NCBI GenBank assembly: GCA_030594905.1
Contig: JAUVEF010000016.1
Span: 1-12,471, forward strand
DNA length: 12,471 nucleotides
From: Methanosarcinales archaeon
GTDB lineage: Archaea > Halobacteriota > Methanosarcinia > Methanosarcinales > Methanogasteraceae
Direction of reading: 5' to 3'
The notes beneath the pieces were generated by a model. It searched no databases, had not been told where the DNA came from, and saw nothing but the letters and a program-made list of their open reading frames with translations. A program made the translations under genes and the position numbers. Positions 1-6,647 of the stretch are shown piece after piece; the stretch's first letter is position 1, and every line of letters begins with the position of its first letter.

Positions 1-112
1 TGCGCGGGTATTAATGGTTTTCTCATGACCGTCAACAAATCAGCGTAACTGCCCGCCCCCACCCCTGCTAACCGAAATGTTCATAATCAATCCGCAGCAA
101 TCAGAGACCTGC

Positions 113-184
113 GCCTCGGTGGCTTAGCGGTATAGCGCGTCATTGGTAATGACGAGGTCGCGGGTTCAATTCCCGCCCGAGGCT
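113..184 (+). tRNA. tRNA-Thr (anticodon GGT)
   Basis: A full cloverleaf folds by eye. The acceptor stem GCCTCGG (113-119) pairs perfectly with CCGAGGC (177-183). The anticodon stem CGTCA/TGACG encloses the loop TTGGTAA, with GGT at 145-147. The T arm GCGGG/CCCGC has the loop TTCAATT. The D arm starts at GCTTAGCGG. Anticodon GGT reads the Thr codons ACC and ACU. The discriminator base at 184 is T, as is usual for archaeal tRNA-Thr. No CCA follows (next bases TCTCG), so CCA must be added after transcription, as in most archaea. No intron is seen. A weak TATA-like stretch (CATAATCAA, 82-90) lies at a plausible distance upstream. The gene converges on the phosphoesterase gene, whose stop is 21 bp away. 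Confidence 0.97.
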
Positions 185-205
185 CTCGCAGCGGTTTCTC
201 AGGTC

Positions 206-877
206 TCAGATGTTATTGAACTGAACCTCAATATCGTCATCGATCATGATGATCGCGCTCTTTCCCTGCGACGCCTGCCCGGCATTCACGACTACAGTCT
301 CTTTTCCATGCGCGCTTACAACCATTGTTCCCTGATCCTCATGGATGTGTCCGCACACGATCAGGTCTGTTTTGCCGATCGCGCCTGCAATCGCCTCGCT
401 TCCCGCGTTTCCTCCGGGTATCCGGTCACGCGTGTTCTTTGGGGGCGCATGAGAGAGTAGCACGATTCGCGCTTCTCCGGTCTCGCCTGCCCGGCTCAAC
501 AGATCGTCGAGCATCGCACCGATCTCACCCTCTGATCGCTCGAACACCGTGTCAAATGGTGTCGGATTCGAGCCGCCAATGCCAGCAAACGTGACATTCC
601 CGATGGTATGCACGGCATTCTCAAGATTGACTGCGCTTGACGCGTCAATGGTTGCAAGAATGCTTCTCTGGTCACAGTTTCCTGGAATCGCAAGCACAGG
701 ACATTCGAGCGGCTCAAGCAGGCTGAGCAGATCGTAAGTCAGTTCGTCCGGTCCGAAGTTGGTGATATCGCCGGCGATCAACACGACATCGACGCTCCCT
801 GCCTTGCCTGCCTTGCGCACGAGGGCAGGTATCTGTGCGTAATCGCCGTGTGGGTCAGATATTGCAAGTAATCTCAT
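206..877 (-). CDS. Calcineurin-like metallophosphoesterase (COG2129/Icc-like)
   Basis: Predicted cytosolic, metal-dependent phosphoesterase of 223 residues. All five signature blocks of the calcineurin-like fold are visible: DPHGD (8-12), GD (36-37), GNCD (66-69), SHAPP (142-146) and GHIHE (176-180). These supply the Asp, His and Asn ligands for a two-metal centre. The segment GGSNPTPFDT (101-110) is typical of the archaeal Icc-related branch. I chose the start at 877 because GAGGTGGA sits just before it and MRLLAIS begins the first beta strand; an in-frame ATG at 958 would lie inside the preceding gene. It begins 46 bp after the dacZ stop on the same strand, so the two are probably co-transcribed. 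The substrate is unknown. Its place next to a diadenylate cyclase makes a cyclic or linear di-adenosine nucleotide a reasonable guess, but nothing in the protein proves it. Confidence 0.9.
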   Translation of the reverse strand: MRLLAISDPHGDYAQIPALVRKAGKAGSVDVVLIAGDITNFGPDELTYDLLSLLEPLECPVLAIPGNCDQRSILATIDASSAVNLENAVHTIGNVTFAGIGGSNPTPFDTVFERSEGEIGAMLDDLLSRAGETGEARIVLLSHAPPKNTRDRIPGGNAGSEAIAGAIGKTDLIVCGHIHEDQGTMVVSAHGKETVVVNAGQASQGKSAIIMIDDDIEVQFNNI

Positions 878-923
878 CGCTCCACCTCTTATGTCTCGTT
901 TGAATTGTGACCGTAGTTTTCGA

Positions 924-1793
924 TCACGTTTGTGATTTTGATGGCTCGTCTGACTCAAGTACGTTGCGGTAGAACCGCCCGACCCATTCCCCGGGTTCGA
1001 TCACGATGATCTGCTCGCGGTCCTGGTACACGCGGATTATCCCGGACGCGGAGACAACGACTGCGACCGCATCGGTTTCGGCGGTGATCGCGGCTGATGC
1101 CGCATGTCGTCCGCCAAGACCCTGCAGGATAGTTACCGATCTTGCATCTACGTCAAGATACCTGCCGGACGCGCACATAACCCCATCACCTGACACTACG
1201 AAAACGCCGTCCAGTTGCGCAAACTCCTTGATCGTCTCCCAGTTGTCTTTGTTCGTGACCAACCGGGTATGACGGGCGTGTCCTTTGAATGGATTGAGCA
1301 GGAGCTGGTGGGATCTTTCAAGAACGTTCTTCTCATCCCCGATGATGAACGCTGTGCCAATATGCTTGCCTTCTCGTCCCTCGAGCGCGAACTCAAGCGA
1401 GAGGCTCATAACCGCACGAAAAACATCAGAACATACTATTTTCTCGCATTCCTGCATTGATTTCACTGCGTGGCTCTCTCGTGGGTCATATACAACGATT
1501 GAGTCAAAATTAGGGGCATCGATCACCCCGACGATCAAGCCGCTGATCGCGCCTTCGAGATACCCGACAACAGCAAGTTTCCGTATGTGCTCCTGAAGCA
1601 CGGTCTTTTCCTTTATGGTGGAGCTCGGCATCGTCTGATACACCAGATCAGACGCTTTTTTTGGTAGAACTACGACTGGGATACATGTTTCAAGATCTTC
1701 GGAAGCGTACGAGTCAGGGAGCAGTATGGCAGACGCCTGGATGCGTTCTGCGATATCGACCGCCGACCTGATGATTGCTTCGTCTATGCGCAT
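924..1793 (-). CDS. dacZ: Archaeal diadenylate cyclase (DisA_N domain, DacZ type)
   Basis: Predicted to condense two ATP into cyclic di-AMP, a second messenger linked to osmotic and potassium balance in archaea. The 289-residue protein has two parts. Residues 1 to about 110 resemble a pyruvate-kinase C-terminal-like domain, a known companion of the cyclase in archaea. The rest is the DisA_N cyclase domain. Visible motifs are EGREGKHIGTAFIIGD (about 138-153), a DG motif as LDGVFVVSGDG (around 195) where bacterial enzymes have DGA, and GGRHAA (227-232), corresponding to the RHR motif of bacterial cyclases. No transmembrane segment is seen, so it should be soluble. The start at 1793 has GAGGGG 5-10 nt upstream. 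An earlier in-frame ATG at 1832 lies about where a transcript from the TATA box at 1835-1842 has not yet begun. Stop TGA at 924-926. The phosphoesterase follows and tsr3 precedes. Confidence 0.9.
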   Translation of the reverse strand: MRIDEAIIRSAVDIAERIQASAILLPDSYASEDLETCIPVVVLPKKASDLVYQTMPSSTIKEKTVLQEHIRKLAVVGYLEGAISGLIVGVIDAPNFDSIVVYDPRESHAVKSMQECEKIVCSDVFRAVMSLSLEFALEGREGKHIGTAFIIGDEKNVLERSHQLLLNPFKGHARHTRLVTNKDNWETIKEFAQLDGVFVVSGDGVMCASGRYLDVDARSVTILQGLGGRHAASAAITAETDAVAVVVSASGIIRVYQDREQIIVIEPGEWVGRFYRNVLESDEPSKSQT

Positions 1794-1834
1794 GAAATCC
1801 CCTCGTTCATAATTATATAGATGCACACGCAAGC

Positions 1835-1842
1835 TATAAAAA
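1835..1842 (-). promoter_or_regulatory. Candidate TATA box for dacZ
   Basis: The minus strand reads TTTTTATA here, inside CTTTTTATAGC. Its centre lies about 45 nt before the dacZ ATG at 1793, which would place transcription start near 1812 and leave a leader of about 20 nt containing the SD GAGGGG. It sits 7-14 nt upstream of the tsr3 stop-adjacent T-rich stretch, so the end of tsr3 and the promoter of dacZ are nearly superimposed. The call rests on archaeal TATA spacing only. Confidence 0.45.
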
Positions 1843-1848
1843 GATATT

Positions 1849-2337
1849 TTAAAGATACTCGCTCTGAATCGCTACAACCTCTGAACTATCCTTTGCCTGC
1901 GCATATTCGTCAAGTAACTGCCGGTTCAACTCAAGAAAGGTATGCCCCCACTTGAATTTGTTAAGTATCAGTGATGACTGCTCAAACTCACCAAAAATGT
2001 GCAGTGCGGCGGCAAATGCCTCAACAGTTGTGAGTTTGAACGGCTTTCCGAAATTAACAGGGTTTGCGGCGACCAGATACGGAAGTGCTCTCTGTTTCAT
2101 CTGGCGGAGCTCTCCAAAAACCGTTTCCGCATGTTCCCACGAACAATCCAGCGCAGAGACGCTCGTGCCCGCATCATTCGGAGCAAGCGCCCTTGGTGAG
2201 AACGGGCTTAACAATACAGAGGTGCGTGGTAGTCCTGTGGACTTGCGACGCTCTACCAGCCCGAATCGAATCAGTTTCTTGCCTGTACACTTCTTCGGAT
2301 CGCATTGATCCGCATGATACAGGTACAATGGATGCAT
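1849..2337 (-). CDS. tsr3: Tsr3-type rRNA aminocarboxypropyltransferase
   Basis: Small-subunit rRNA modification enzyme that transfers the 3-amino-3-carboxypropyl group of S-adenosylmethionine to a uridine-derived base in the decoding-region helix. The protein is 162 residues, normal for archaeal Tsr3 (old DUF367/RLI-like). Visible family motifs are CDPKKCTGKKLIRFG near the N terminus (12-26), LSPFSPRALAPND (43-55), SALDCSWEHAE (61-71), LPYLVAANPVNFGKPFKL (about 85-102) and EAFAAALHIFGE. The start at 2337 is the only ATG before the CDPKKC motif. It has no clear SD, only GATAGATA, so translation may be coupled to purC, whose stop is 13 bp upstream. Stop TAA at 1849-1851. Confidence 0.93.
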   Translation of the reverse strand: MHPLYLYHADQCDPKKCTGKKLIRFGLVERRKSTGLPRTSVLLSPFSPRALAPNDAGTSVSALDCSWEHAETVFGELRQMKQRALPYLVAANPVNFGKPFKLTTVEAFAAALHIFGEFEQSSLILNKFKWGHTFLELNRQLLDEYAQAKDSSEVVAIQSEYL

Positions 2338-2350
2338 TATCTATCAGCTA

Positions 2351-3100
2351 TTATTCGCAGATTCTTCTCTGAATTCTTAGATAGACGTCTGAGAGGTCTC
2401 CTTTATCATAACGGTACACGTCCTTGTCAAGACTTTCGATCACGCCTTGTTCATAAGCATCCCGGTCCCAGAACCGGCAGCCGTCCGGCGTTCCGACCTC
2501 ATCTGCAAGCAGAATCTTTTCTGCGGCATTCTTGTCCCTGCCAAACTCGATCTTGAAATCCGCAAGGATGATACCCCGCTTGAGCAGACGCTCGCTCATG
2601 ATCTCGTTTGTCAGGCGAGTACACTCCCTGATAGAATCCAGTTCAGCCGATGTGAGCCATCCGTTATCCAGTATCTCCTGCTCGTCGATCGGGCGGTCCT
2701 TTGCCTCGAACTTGGTCGTGAATTCGACCATTCCGCCGGGTATCCGTGCGCCGAGACGCGGTTCAATCTCGATCGGCAATGATTCTCCACGTTCATGCCG
2801 TCTCAGTATCGATCCTGCAACAAAATTACGCCAGATAACCTCGATCGGAAGAATATCGAGCGGTTCGACCTCCATGATGTTTGGCGGGACAAAAGCACGG
2901 AAATGCGTTGGTATGCCCTCCTCTTCCAGAATTTCGAACCAGTATGTAGATAATCTGCAGCAGACCTCGCCTTTGTGTGAGAACTCGTCCTTTTTTACCC
3001 CGTCAAACGCTGTTGTGCGGTCCGTGAATTCAAAGAACGTTTTTCCGCCCTCCTCGAAGATGTCCTTTGATTTGCCAGCTCTCCTCCGTGTGGTCGCCAT
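2351..3100 (-). CDS. purC: Phosphoribosylaminoimidazole-succinocarboxamide (SAICAR) synthetase
   Basis: Purine biosynthesis enzyme joining CAIR and aspartate with ATP hydrolysis to give SAICAR. It has 249 residues, about the usual length of the short PurC family. Recognisable motifs are GKSKDIFE (9-16), FTDRTTAFDGVKKDEF (25-40), a glycine- and lysine-containing ATP region; VIWRNFVAGS (88-97); LADFKIEFGRD (179-189); and LADEVGTPDGCRFW (198-211), which matches the family LADE-GTPD-RFW signature. The ATG at 3100 has no SD in front (it reads AACCTC-ATG) but a TATA-like stretch lies 25-32 nt upstream, so the mRNA is probably leaderless. It is the first gene of a likely purC-tsr3 transcript. Stop TAA at 2351-2353. 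Confidence 0.96.
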   Translation of the reverse strand: MATTRRRAGKSKDIFEEGGKTFFEFTDRTTAFDGVKKDEFSHKGEVCCRLSTYWFEILEEEGIPTHFRAFVPPNIMEVEPLDILPIEVIWRNFVAGSILRRHERGESLPIEIEPRLGARIPGGMVEFTTKFEAKDRPIDEQEILDNGWLTSAELDSIRECTRLTNEIMSERLLKRGIILADFKIEFGRDKNAAEKILLADEVGTPDGCRFWDRDAYEQGVIESLDKDVYRYDKGDLSDVYLRIQRRICE

Positions 3101-3124
3101 GAGGTTATCTGTGGCTGCGGATGG

Positions 3125-3138
3125 TTTTAATCTTTTCC
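3125..3138 (-). promoter_or_regulatory. Candidate promoter of purC (leaderless)
   Basis: The minus strand reads GGAAAAGATTAAAA, a purine-rich BRE-like segment followed by an A/T-rich TATA-like box centred about 28 nt before the purC ATG. With archaeal spacing, transcription would start at or within a few bases of the ATG, matching the lack of an SD. It lies in the 86-bp gap between the acs-like gene and purC. Confidence 0.5.
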
Positions 3139-3186
3139 GGGCGGGTGGGGTGCTTTTCAGGGTAGTGTCCTTTTCCGGGTATCGCT

Positions 3187-4902
3187 CTACTCAAGCGTCG
3201 AGACATCCCCGATCGGAAGCCCGAGTTCCTTTGCCCGAAGCATCCTCCTAACGATCTTGCCGCTCCGGGTTTTTGGAAGCTGCCCCACTATCTCAAACTC
3301 CCGCGGATACGCATGACCCGCAAGCCGCGCCTTCACAAACTGCCTCACCTCAGACTCAAGCTCGTCAGACGCCTCATAACCGTCACCAAGTACGACGAAC
3401 GCCTTGATGATCTCGCCACGCAACGTGTCCGGTTTTCCGATCACGCCAGCCTCCATGATCGCCGGATGCTCGATCAGCACTGATTCAACCTCAAACGGTC
3501 CCACACGCTCGCCGGATGTGTTGATCACGTCATCAGACCTTCCGATGAAGAGGAAGTAATCATCCTCGTGTTGCACCGCCCGGTCGCCCGTGAGATACCA
3601 GCCACTCAGGAAATACTCCGCGTATTTCGAGGGGTTCTTCCATATATCAAGCATGAGCGACGGAAAATCGGGTTTCAGCGCGAGATTTCCCTCAACACCG
3701 CGCCGGACCTCCATTCCATCGTCGTCGATGATTGCAGCACTTATTCCTGGTGTCGGCTTCCCCATCCAACCGGGTTTTATCGGCATCGACGGATAATTGG
3801 CAATCAAGATGCCTCCGGTCTCGGTCTGCCAGAAGTTGTCATGAATCGGCAACCCGAACGTTCGCATCCCCCAGTTCACAATCTCGGCGTTAAGCGGCTC
3901 ACCAACGCTGCAGATGTGCCTGAGGCTACTGAGATCGTGGTTTTTGTGCGCGTCGCGTGATTGCGCAAGCATCCTGAATGCGGTTGGCGCGCTGTACCAG
4001 ACCGTCACACGGTACTGCTCGATCACCGAGTACCAGACATCAGGGTCGAACCTGCCGTCGTGGACCACGACCGATGCGCCGCACGAGAACGGACCGAGTA
4101 TGCCATAAGATATCCCGGTGACCCATCCAGGGTCTGCGGTGCACCAGTAGATGTCGTCGTCTTGGAGGTCCAGCACCCATTCGGTGGTCAGATGCTGCTG
4201 CACGATCGCAAGATGCCTGTGAACCACGCCTTTCGGCTTTCCCGTAGTTCCAGACGTGTACAACATGAATGCAGGATCGTTGGGTGACATCATCGCAACA
4301 TCAAACATATCAGATGCTTTCTCCATTGCTTCAGGGTAACTGATCTCTCCCTCCGCGACATCGGTTTCGTCTACCACGATGATCCGCTCAAGATCCGGGA
4401 GATCGTCTTTTATCTCATATACTCGTTCCTTGAGACTCGAATTGGTGATCAAGTATCGTGCGCCGCTGTCATGCAGGCGGTCATACAGTCCTTCAGGTCC
4501 GAATGCAGAGAACATGGTGCCAGCGATCGCTCCGGTTTTTATGATGCCGAGAAAACTTACGTAGAGTTCCGGAATTCGTGGCAGGAATATGAATACACGG
4601 TCCCGCTTCTCGATCCCGGCTGACATTAGGACGTTTGCAAACCTGTTTGAGAGATTGGAGAGTTCGAGGAACGTGTATTCCTCATTACTGTCCGTTCCCT
4701 GCCAGTACAGCGCAACCTTGTGCTTCAGCGATGATCTGGCATGTCGGTCCACTGCGCTCTCTGCCGCATTCAGCCTGCCGCGGTCGTCCCATGCAACCCG
4801 GTCGTATGCATTCTTCCACTCAAACGTCCTGTAAGTCTCGTCATAGTCCGGCAGATTCGGGCGCGGGGCAATCGTTTCCGGTTTTTCGATTATATTTGCC
4901 AT
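3187..4902 (-). CDS. acsA: Acetyl-CoA synthetase-like AMP-forming acyl-CoA ligase
   Basis: Adenylate-forming ligase predicted to make acetyl-CoA (or another short acyl-CoA) from the acid, ATP and CoA. Core motifs in order, numbered from the ATG at 4908: YTSGTTGKPKG (217-227, phosphate loop), HDNFWQTETGG (356-366), GWYLTGD (436-442), GRSDDVINTSGERVGPFEVE (456-475) and LPKTRSGKIVRR (544-555), in which Lys551 is the adenylation lysine often controlled by acetylation. The Trp in FWQTETGG matches the one that restricts acetyl-CoA synthetases to small acids, which favours acetate or propionate. The length of about 570 residues fits the short AcsA type rather than the 650-residue Acs. Three close starts exist: ATG 4908, GTG 4905 and ATG 4902. 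The GGAG upstream is 3 nt from the first and 9 nt from the last, so I prefer 4902. Stop TAG at 3187-3189. It appears to be a single-gene unit. Confidence 0.93.
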   Translation of the reverse strand: MANIIEKPETIAPRPNLPDYDETYRTFEWKNAYDRVAWDDRGRLNAAESAVDRHARSSLKHKVALYWQGTDSNEEYTFLELSNLSNRFANVLMSAGIEKRDRVFIFLPRIPELYVSFLGIIKTGAIAGTMFSAFGPEGLYDRLHDSGARYLITNSSLKERVYEIKDDLPDLERIIVVDETDVAEGEISYPEAMEKASDMFDVAMMSPNDPAFMLYTSGTTGKPKGVVHRHLAIVQQHLTTEWVLDLQDDDIYWCTADPGWVTGISYGILGPFSCGASVVVHDGRFDPDVWYSVIEQYRVTVWYSAPTAFRMLAQSRDAHKNHDLSSLRHICSVGEPLNAEIVNWGMRTFGLPIHDNFWQTETGGILIANYPSMPIKPGWMGKPTPGISAAIIDDDGMEVRRGVEGNLALKPDFPSLMLDIWKNPSKYAEYFLSGWYLTGDRAVQHEDDYFLFIGRSDDVINTSGERVGPFEVESVLIEHPAIMEAGVIGKPDTLRGEIIKAFVVLGDGYEASDELESEVRQFVKARLAGHAYPREFEIVGQLPKTRSGKIVRRMLRAKELGLPIGDVSTLE

Positions 4903-4915
4903 CACCATTCGCTCC

Positions 4916-5012
4916 GTGTTTTTCCAAGTGTATTATCCAATGTCCATAATCTATTGAGGGAAGTTTCTGAAAGCGATGTTGGTTGCTACGTTATTATAGT
5001 GTTTCCCAAGTG
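4916..5012 (-). promoter_or_regulatory. Upstream region of acsA with a spaced direct repeat and TATA-like boxes
   Basis: On the minus strand CACTTGGGAAACAC (4999-5012) recurs as CACTTGGAAAAACAC (4916-4930), 83 bp apart measured start to start on the plus strand, close to eight helical turns. A TATA-like CACTATAATAACG follows directly after the first copy, around 4990-5002, and GGATAATACAC (about 4927-4937) lies just before the second. The second copy ends a few bases before the SD. The layout suits an activator or repressor bound at both copies, but this is inference. Confidence 0.4.
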
Positions 5013-5131
5013 ACTACTCCCCACGTCCGCAAATTTCCGATAATACATAACCGCCACCGCACCGCCACCCACGTAGCAATAAAAGGATAGTCGTCGCTAA
5101 TACCTGATTGCCATCAAAGAATACTTGAAGA

Positions 5132-5530
5132 CTACACAACGATCGTTGCTGCAGACGCTATCTTCGGGAACCGCTCTGCCACCTCTCTTGCGACCGGTCC
5201 TTTGATCTCGGTACCCTTCGGGATGCCATCGTCGTCAGTGATTACTACTGCATTGTCCTCAAACGACACGCGCATGCCGTCCGGGCGTTTATATTCCTTC
5301 TTCTGCCGGATCACCACAGCCCGCAGGATTTGCCTGCGCATCTCAGGAGTGCCTTTCTTCACAGACACTACAAGCATATCTCCAACGCCCGCCTTCGGAT
5401 ACCGGTTCTTTACACCGCGATATCCGATGACTGAGATGACTCCTACGACCCTTGCGCCGGTATTGTCCACGCAGTTTAACTTTGCTCCCGCGTTAAGCGG
5501 GCGTGTCATTGATGCCCGAATGCCCTTCAT
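5132..5530 (-). CDS. rpl14: Large-subunit ribosomal protein uL14 (L14)
   Basis: Component of the 50S subunit at the inter-subunit face near the factor-binding area. At 132 residues it has the usual archaeal length. The family signature is clear: [20 protein letters not shown] (13-32), [17 protein letters not shown] (about 44-60), [15 protein letters not shown] (about 71-85), [23 protein letters not shown] and a terminal [10 protein letters not shown]. The ATG overlaps the S17 stop by 4 bp (ATGA), indicating translational coupling. It is the last ribosomal gene of the cluster here. In most euryarchaea L24e/L24, S4e and L5 would follow; instead there is a non-coding gap and then acsA. Confidence 0.98.
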   Translation of the reverse strand: MKGIRASMTRPLNAGAKLNCVDNTGARVVGVISVIGYRGVKNRYPKAGVGDMLVVSVKKGTPEMRRQILRAVVIRQKKEYKRPDGMRVSFEDNAVVITDDDGIPKGTEIKGPVAREVAERFPKIASAATIVV

Positions 5531-5850
5531 GTTATTGACACCACCACAAAAGATTTGGTCTTACTTAGCGGGCGGCACTCAGCAATTCTTACAGTGTCGC
5601 CTTCCTTCGCATTCAAACACGGGGGGTTGTGAGCATGAATTCGAGAACTTCGCTTTTCATATCGCTCGTATTTGAATATTTTTCTCTCATGAGTGCGTTC
5701 GATAACCACAGTTTTGTCCATCTTGGAACCAATAACGATTCCGTCCAGTACCTGCCCTCGAATCGGCAGTTTGCCATGGAACGGGCAGTTTGGATCCTCA
5801 CATGTGTCAGACGGTATGGGTACGTTCGCCAATCCAATATTTCTTGCCAT
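5527..5850 (-). CDS. rps17: Small-subunit ribosomal protein uS17 (S17), archaeal type
   Basis: Binds 16S rRNA in the 30S body early in assembly. It has 107 residues with the archaeal N-terminal segment containing [10 protein letters not shown] (17-26), then the OB-fold core [18 protein letters not shown] (37-54) and the terminal strand [18 protein letters not shown]. The SD AGAGGA lies 7 nt before the ATG. It overlaps rpl14 by 4 bp and follows rnp1 after a 60-bp gap. Confidence 0.97.
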   Translation of the reverse strand: MARNIGLANVPIPSDTCEDPNCPFHGKLPIRGQVLDGIVIGSKMDKTVVIERTHERKIFKYERYEKRSSRIHAHNPPCLNAKEGDTVRIAECRPLSKTKSFVVVSIT

Positions 5851-5910
5851 CGATTATTCCTCTATTAATATCTACTTTTCAATTCAATTGTTCGTTGCCC
5901 GGTTGTTGTT

Positions 5911-6381
5911 CTATATGCGTCCGGGCTTCTTATGTTTCTTTGCAATTCGGTCTTCGGGGCGCGCCACGAGCAAGCCTCCGTTGACCATGACCCTGACTCG
6001 GTCACTTCCCGGCAGTCCAAAGATGAAGGTGGTATGTGACTTCGGGACGATCCTGTCGTCATTTCCTGACAATAATCCAGGAGCAGCACCGTCACATTCC
6101 GGTGACATTTTTGATGGTAACTCCGGCAAAACGCATCTGTTGGCGCGGTCCCCATCACTGCCACTATCAATATCACTACCGATATCCCTGTTCGATTTCC
6201 CGTTGAATATCCCAGTCAGGGAAGGACTGATGACCAGTGTGTTTCTCGTCTCGTCGATCACCGCGCCTGCGATCCCAACCATATCAGGATTTGTGCTGCC
6301 TGAAACCACAGCTTCAAGACCTATTAGCGTATGATATACCAGATTTTCAGGGGTGATCTTATATCCTTCAGCCATAGCCAT
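5911..6381 (-). CDS. rnp1: Ribonuclease P protein component 1 (Rnp1/Rpp29) with internal insertion
   Basis: Protein subunit of archaeal RNase P, which works with the catalytic RNA in tRNA 5' maturation. Both halves of the Sm-like Rpp29 fold are present: ITPENLVYHTLIGLEAVV (9-26) with GIAGAVIDETRNTLVI (37-52), then VPKSHTTFIFGLP (112-124) with RVRVMVNGGLLVARPEDRI (128-146) and a basic tail KKHKKPGRI. The two halves are normally about 10-15 residues apart, but here they are about 60 apart. The inserted part (residues about 54-110) is Ser/Asp/Gly/Pro-rich and looks disordered. The frame stays open through it, so it is an insertion rather than a frameshift. Start is ATG 6381 or ATG 6375 (MAMAEG); neither has a good SD, and a tandem TATA element upstream suggests a near-leaderless mRNA. 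Family members are usually about 95-130 residues; this one has 156. Confidence 0.9.
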   Translation of the reverse strand: MAMAEGYKITPENLVYHTLIGLEAVVSGSTNPDMVGIAGAVIDETRNTLVISPSLTGIFNGKSNRDIGSDIDSGSDGDRANRCVLPELPSKMSPECDGAAPGLLSGNDDRIVPKSHTTFIFGLPGSDRVRVMVNGGLLVARPEDRIAKKHKKPGRI

Positions 6382-6409
6382 CGTGCCACGAAATTGGTCA
6401 TGAATCAGT

Positions 6410-6427
6410 TATAAATCAACTATAAAT
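6410..6427 (-). promoter_or_regulatory. Tandem TATA element upstream of rnp1
   Basis: The heptamer ATTTATA (minus strand) occurs twice, at 6410-6416 and 6421-6427, exactly 11 bp apart. The nearer copy is centred about 32 nt before ATG 6381 and about 38 nt before ATG 6375, so transcription would start just before the coding region. The pair fills the 60-bp gap between the L29 stop and rnp1, pointing to an internal promoter for rnp1-S17-L14. Confidence 0.5.
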
Positions 6428-6441
6428 TAATCGAAAGATGA

Positions 6442-6642
6442 TCACAGACCTCTCTCTTTCTGGATAGTCCTGATTCGTGCGATAGAACGTCGTAGTTCTC
6501 CGATAAGTCCAGGGTTCTCTGGCGCTCCGCCGGCAGATGCAAGCGCGCGCTCCCCGATCAACTCTGCACGCAGTGATTCAAGCTCATCGAGCATTTCCTG
6601 CGGACTCATGTTACGGATCTCCTCTGATCGAAGTTTTGCCAT
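6442..6642 (-). CDS. rpl29: Large-subunit ribosomal protein uL29 (L29)
   Basis: Small helical protein at the exit-tunnel rim of the 50S subunit. It has 66 residues with the typical two-helix pattern: [20 protein letters not shown], then [16 protein letters not shown], and the C-terminal helix [18 protein letters not shown] carrying the basic RxxIARIxTIxxER signature. The start ATG lies 5 bp after the S3 stop, and its SD (GGAGG, 6654-6658) is inside the S3 coding end, implying coupled translation. Stop TGA at 6442-6444. Confidence 0.96.
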   Translation of the reverse strand: MAKLRSEEIRNMSPQEMLDELESLRAELIGERALASAGGAPENPGLIGELRRSIARIRTIQKERGL

Positions 6643-6647
6643 CTACT

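Noticed and set aside
143..460. Plus-strand open frame starting in the tRNA gene
   Set aside because: The start lies in the anticodon loop and the rest is antisense to the phosphoesterase gene.
1794..1832. Longer DacZ start at 1832
   Set aside because: GAGGGG directly precedes ATG 1793, and the candidate TATA box would start transcription after 1832.
5202..5675. 157-residue plus-strand open frame opposite L14/S17
   Set aside because: Antisense to two overlapping ribosomal protein genes; no SD and no recognisable protein.
5911..6381. Frameshift or two-gene explanation for the long rnp1
   Set aside because: Both conserved halves are in one uninterrupted frame with no stop, so a true insertion fits better.
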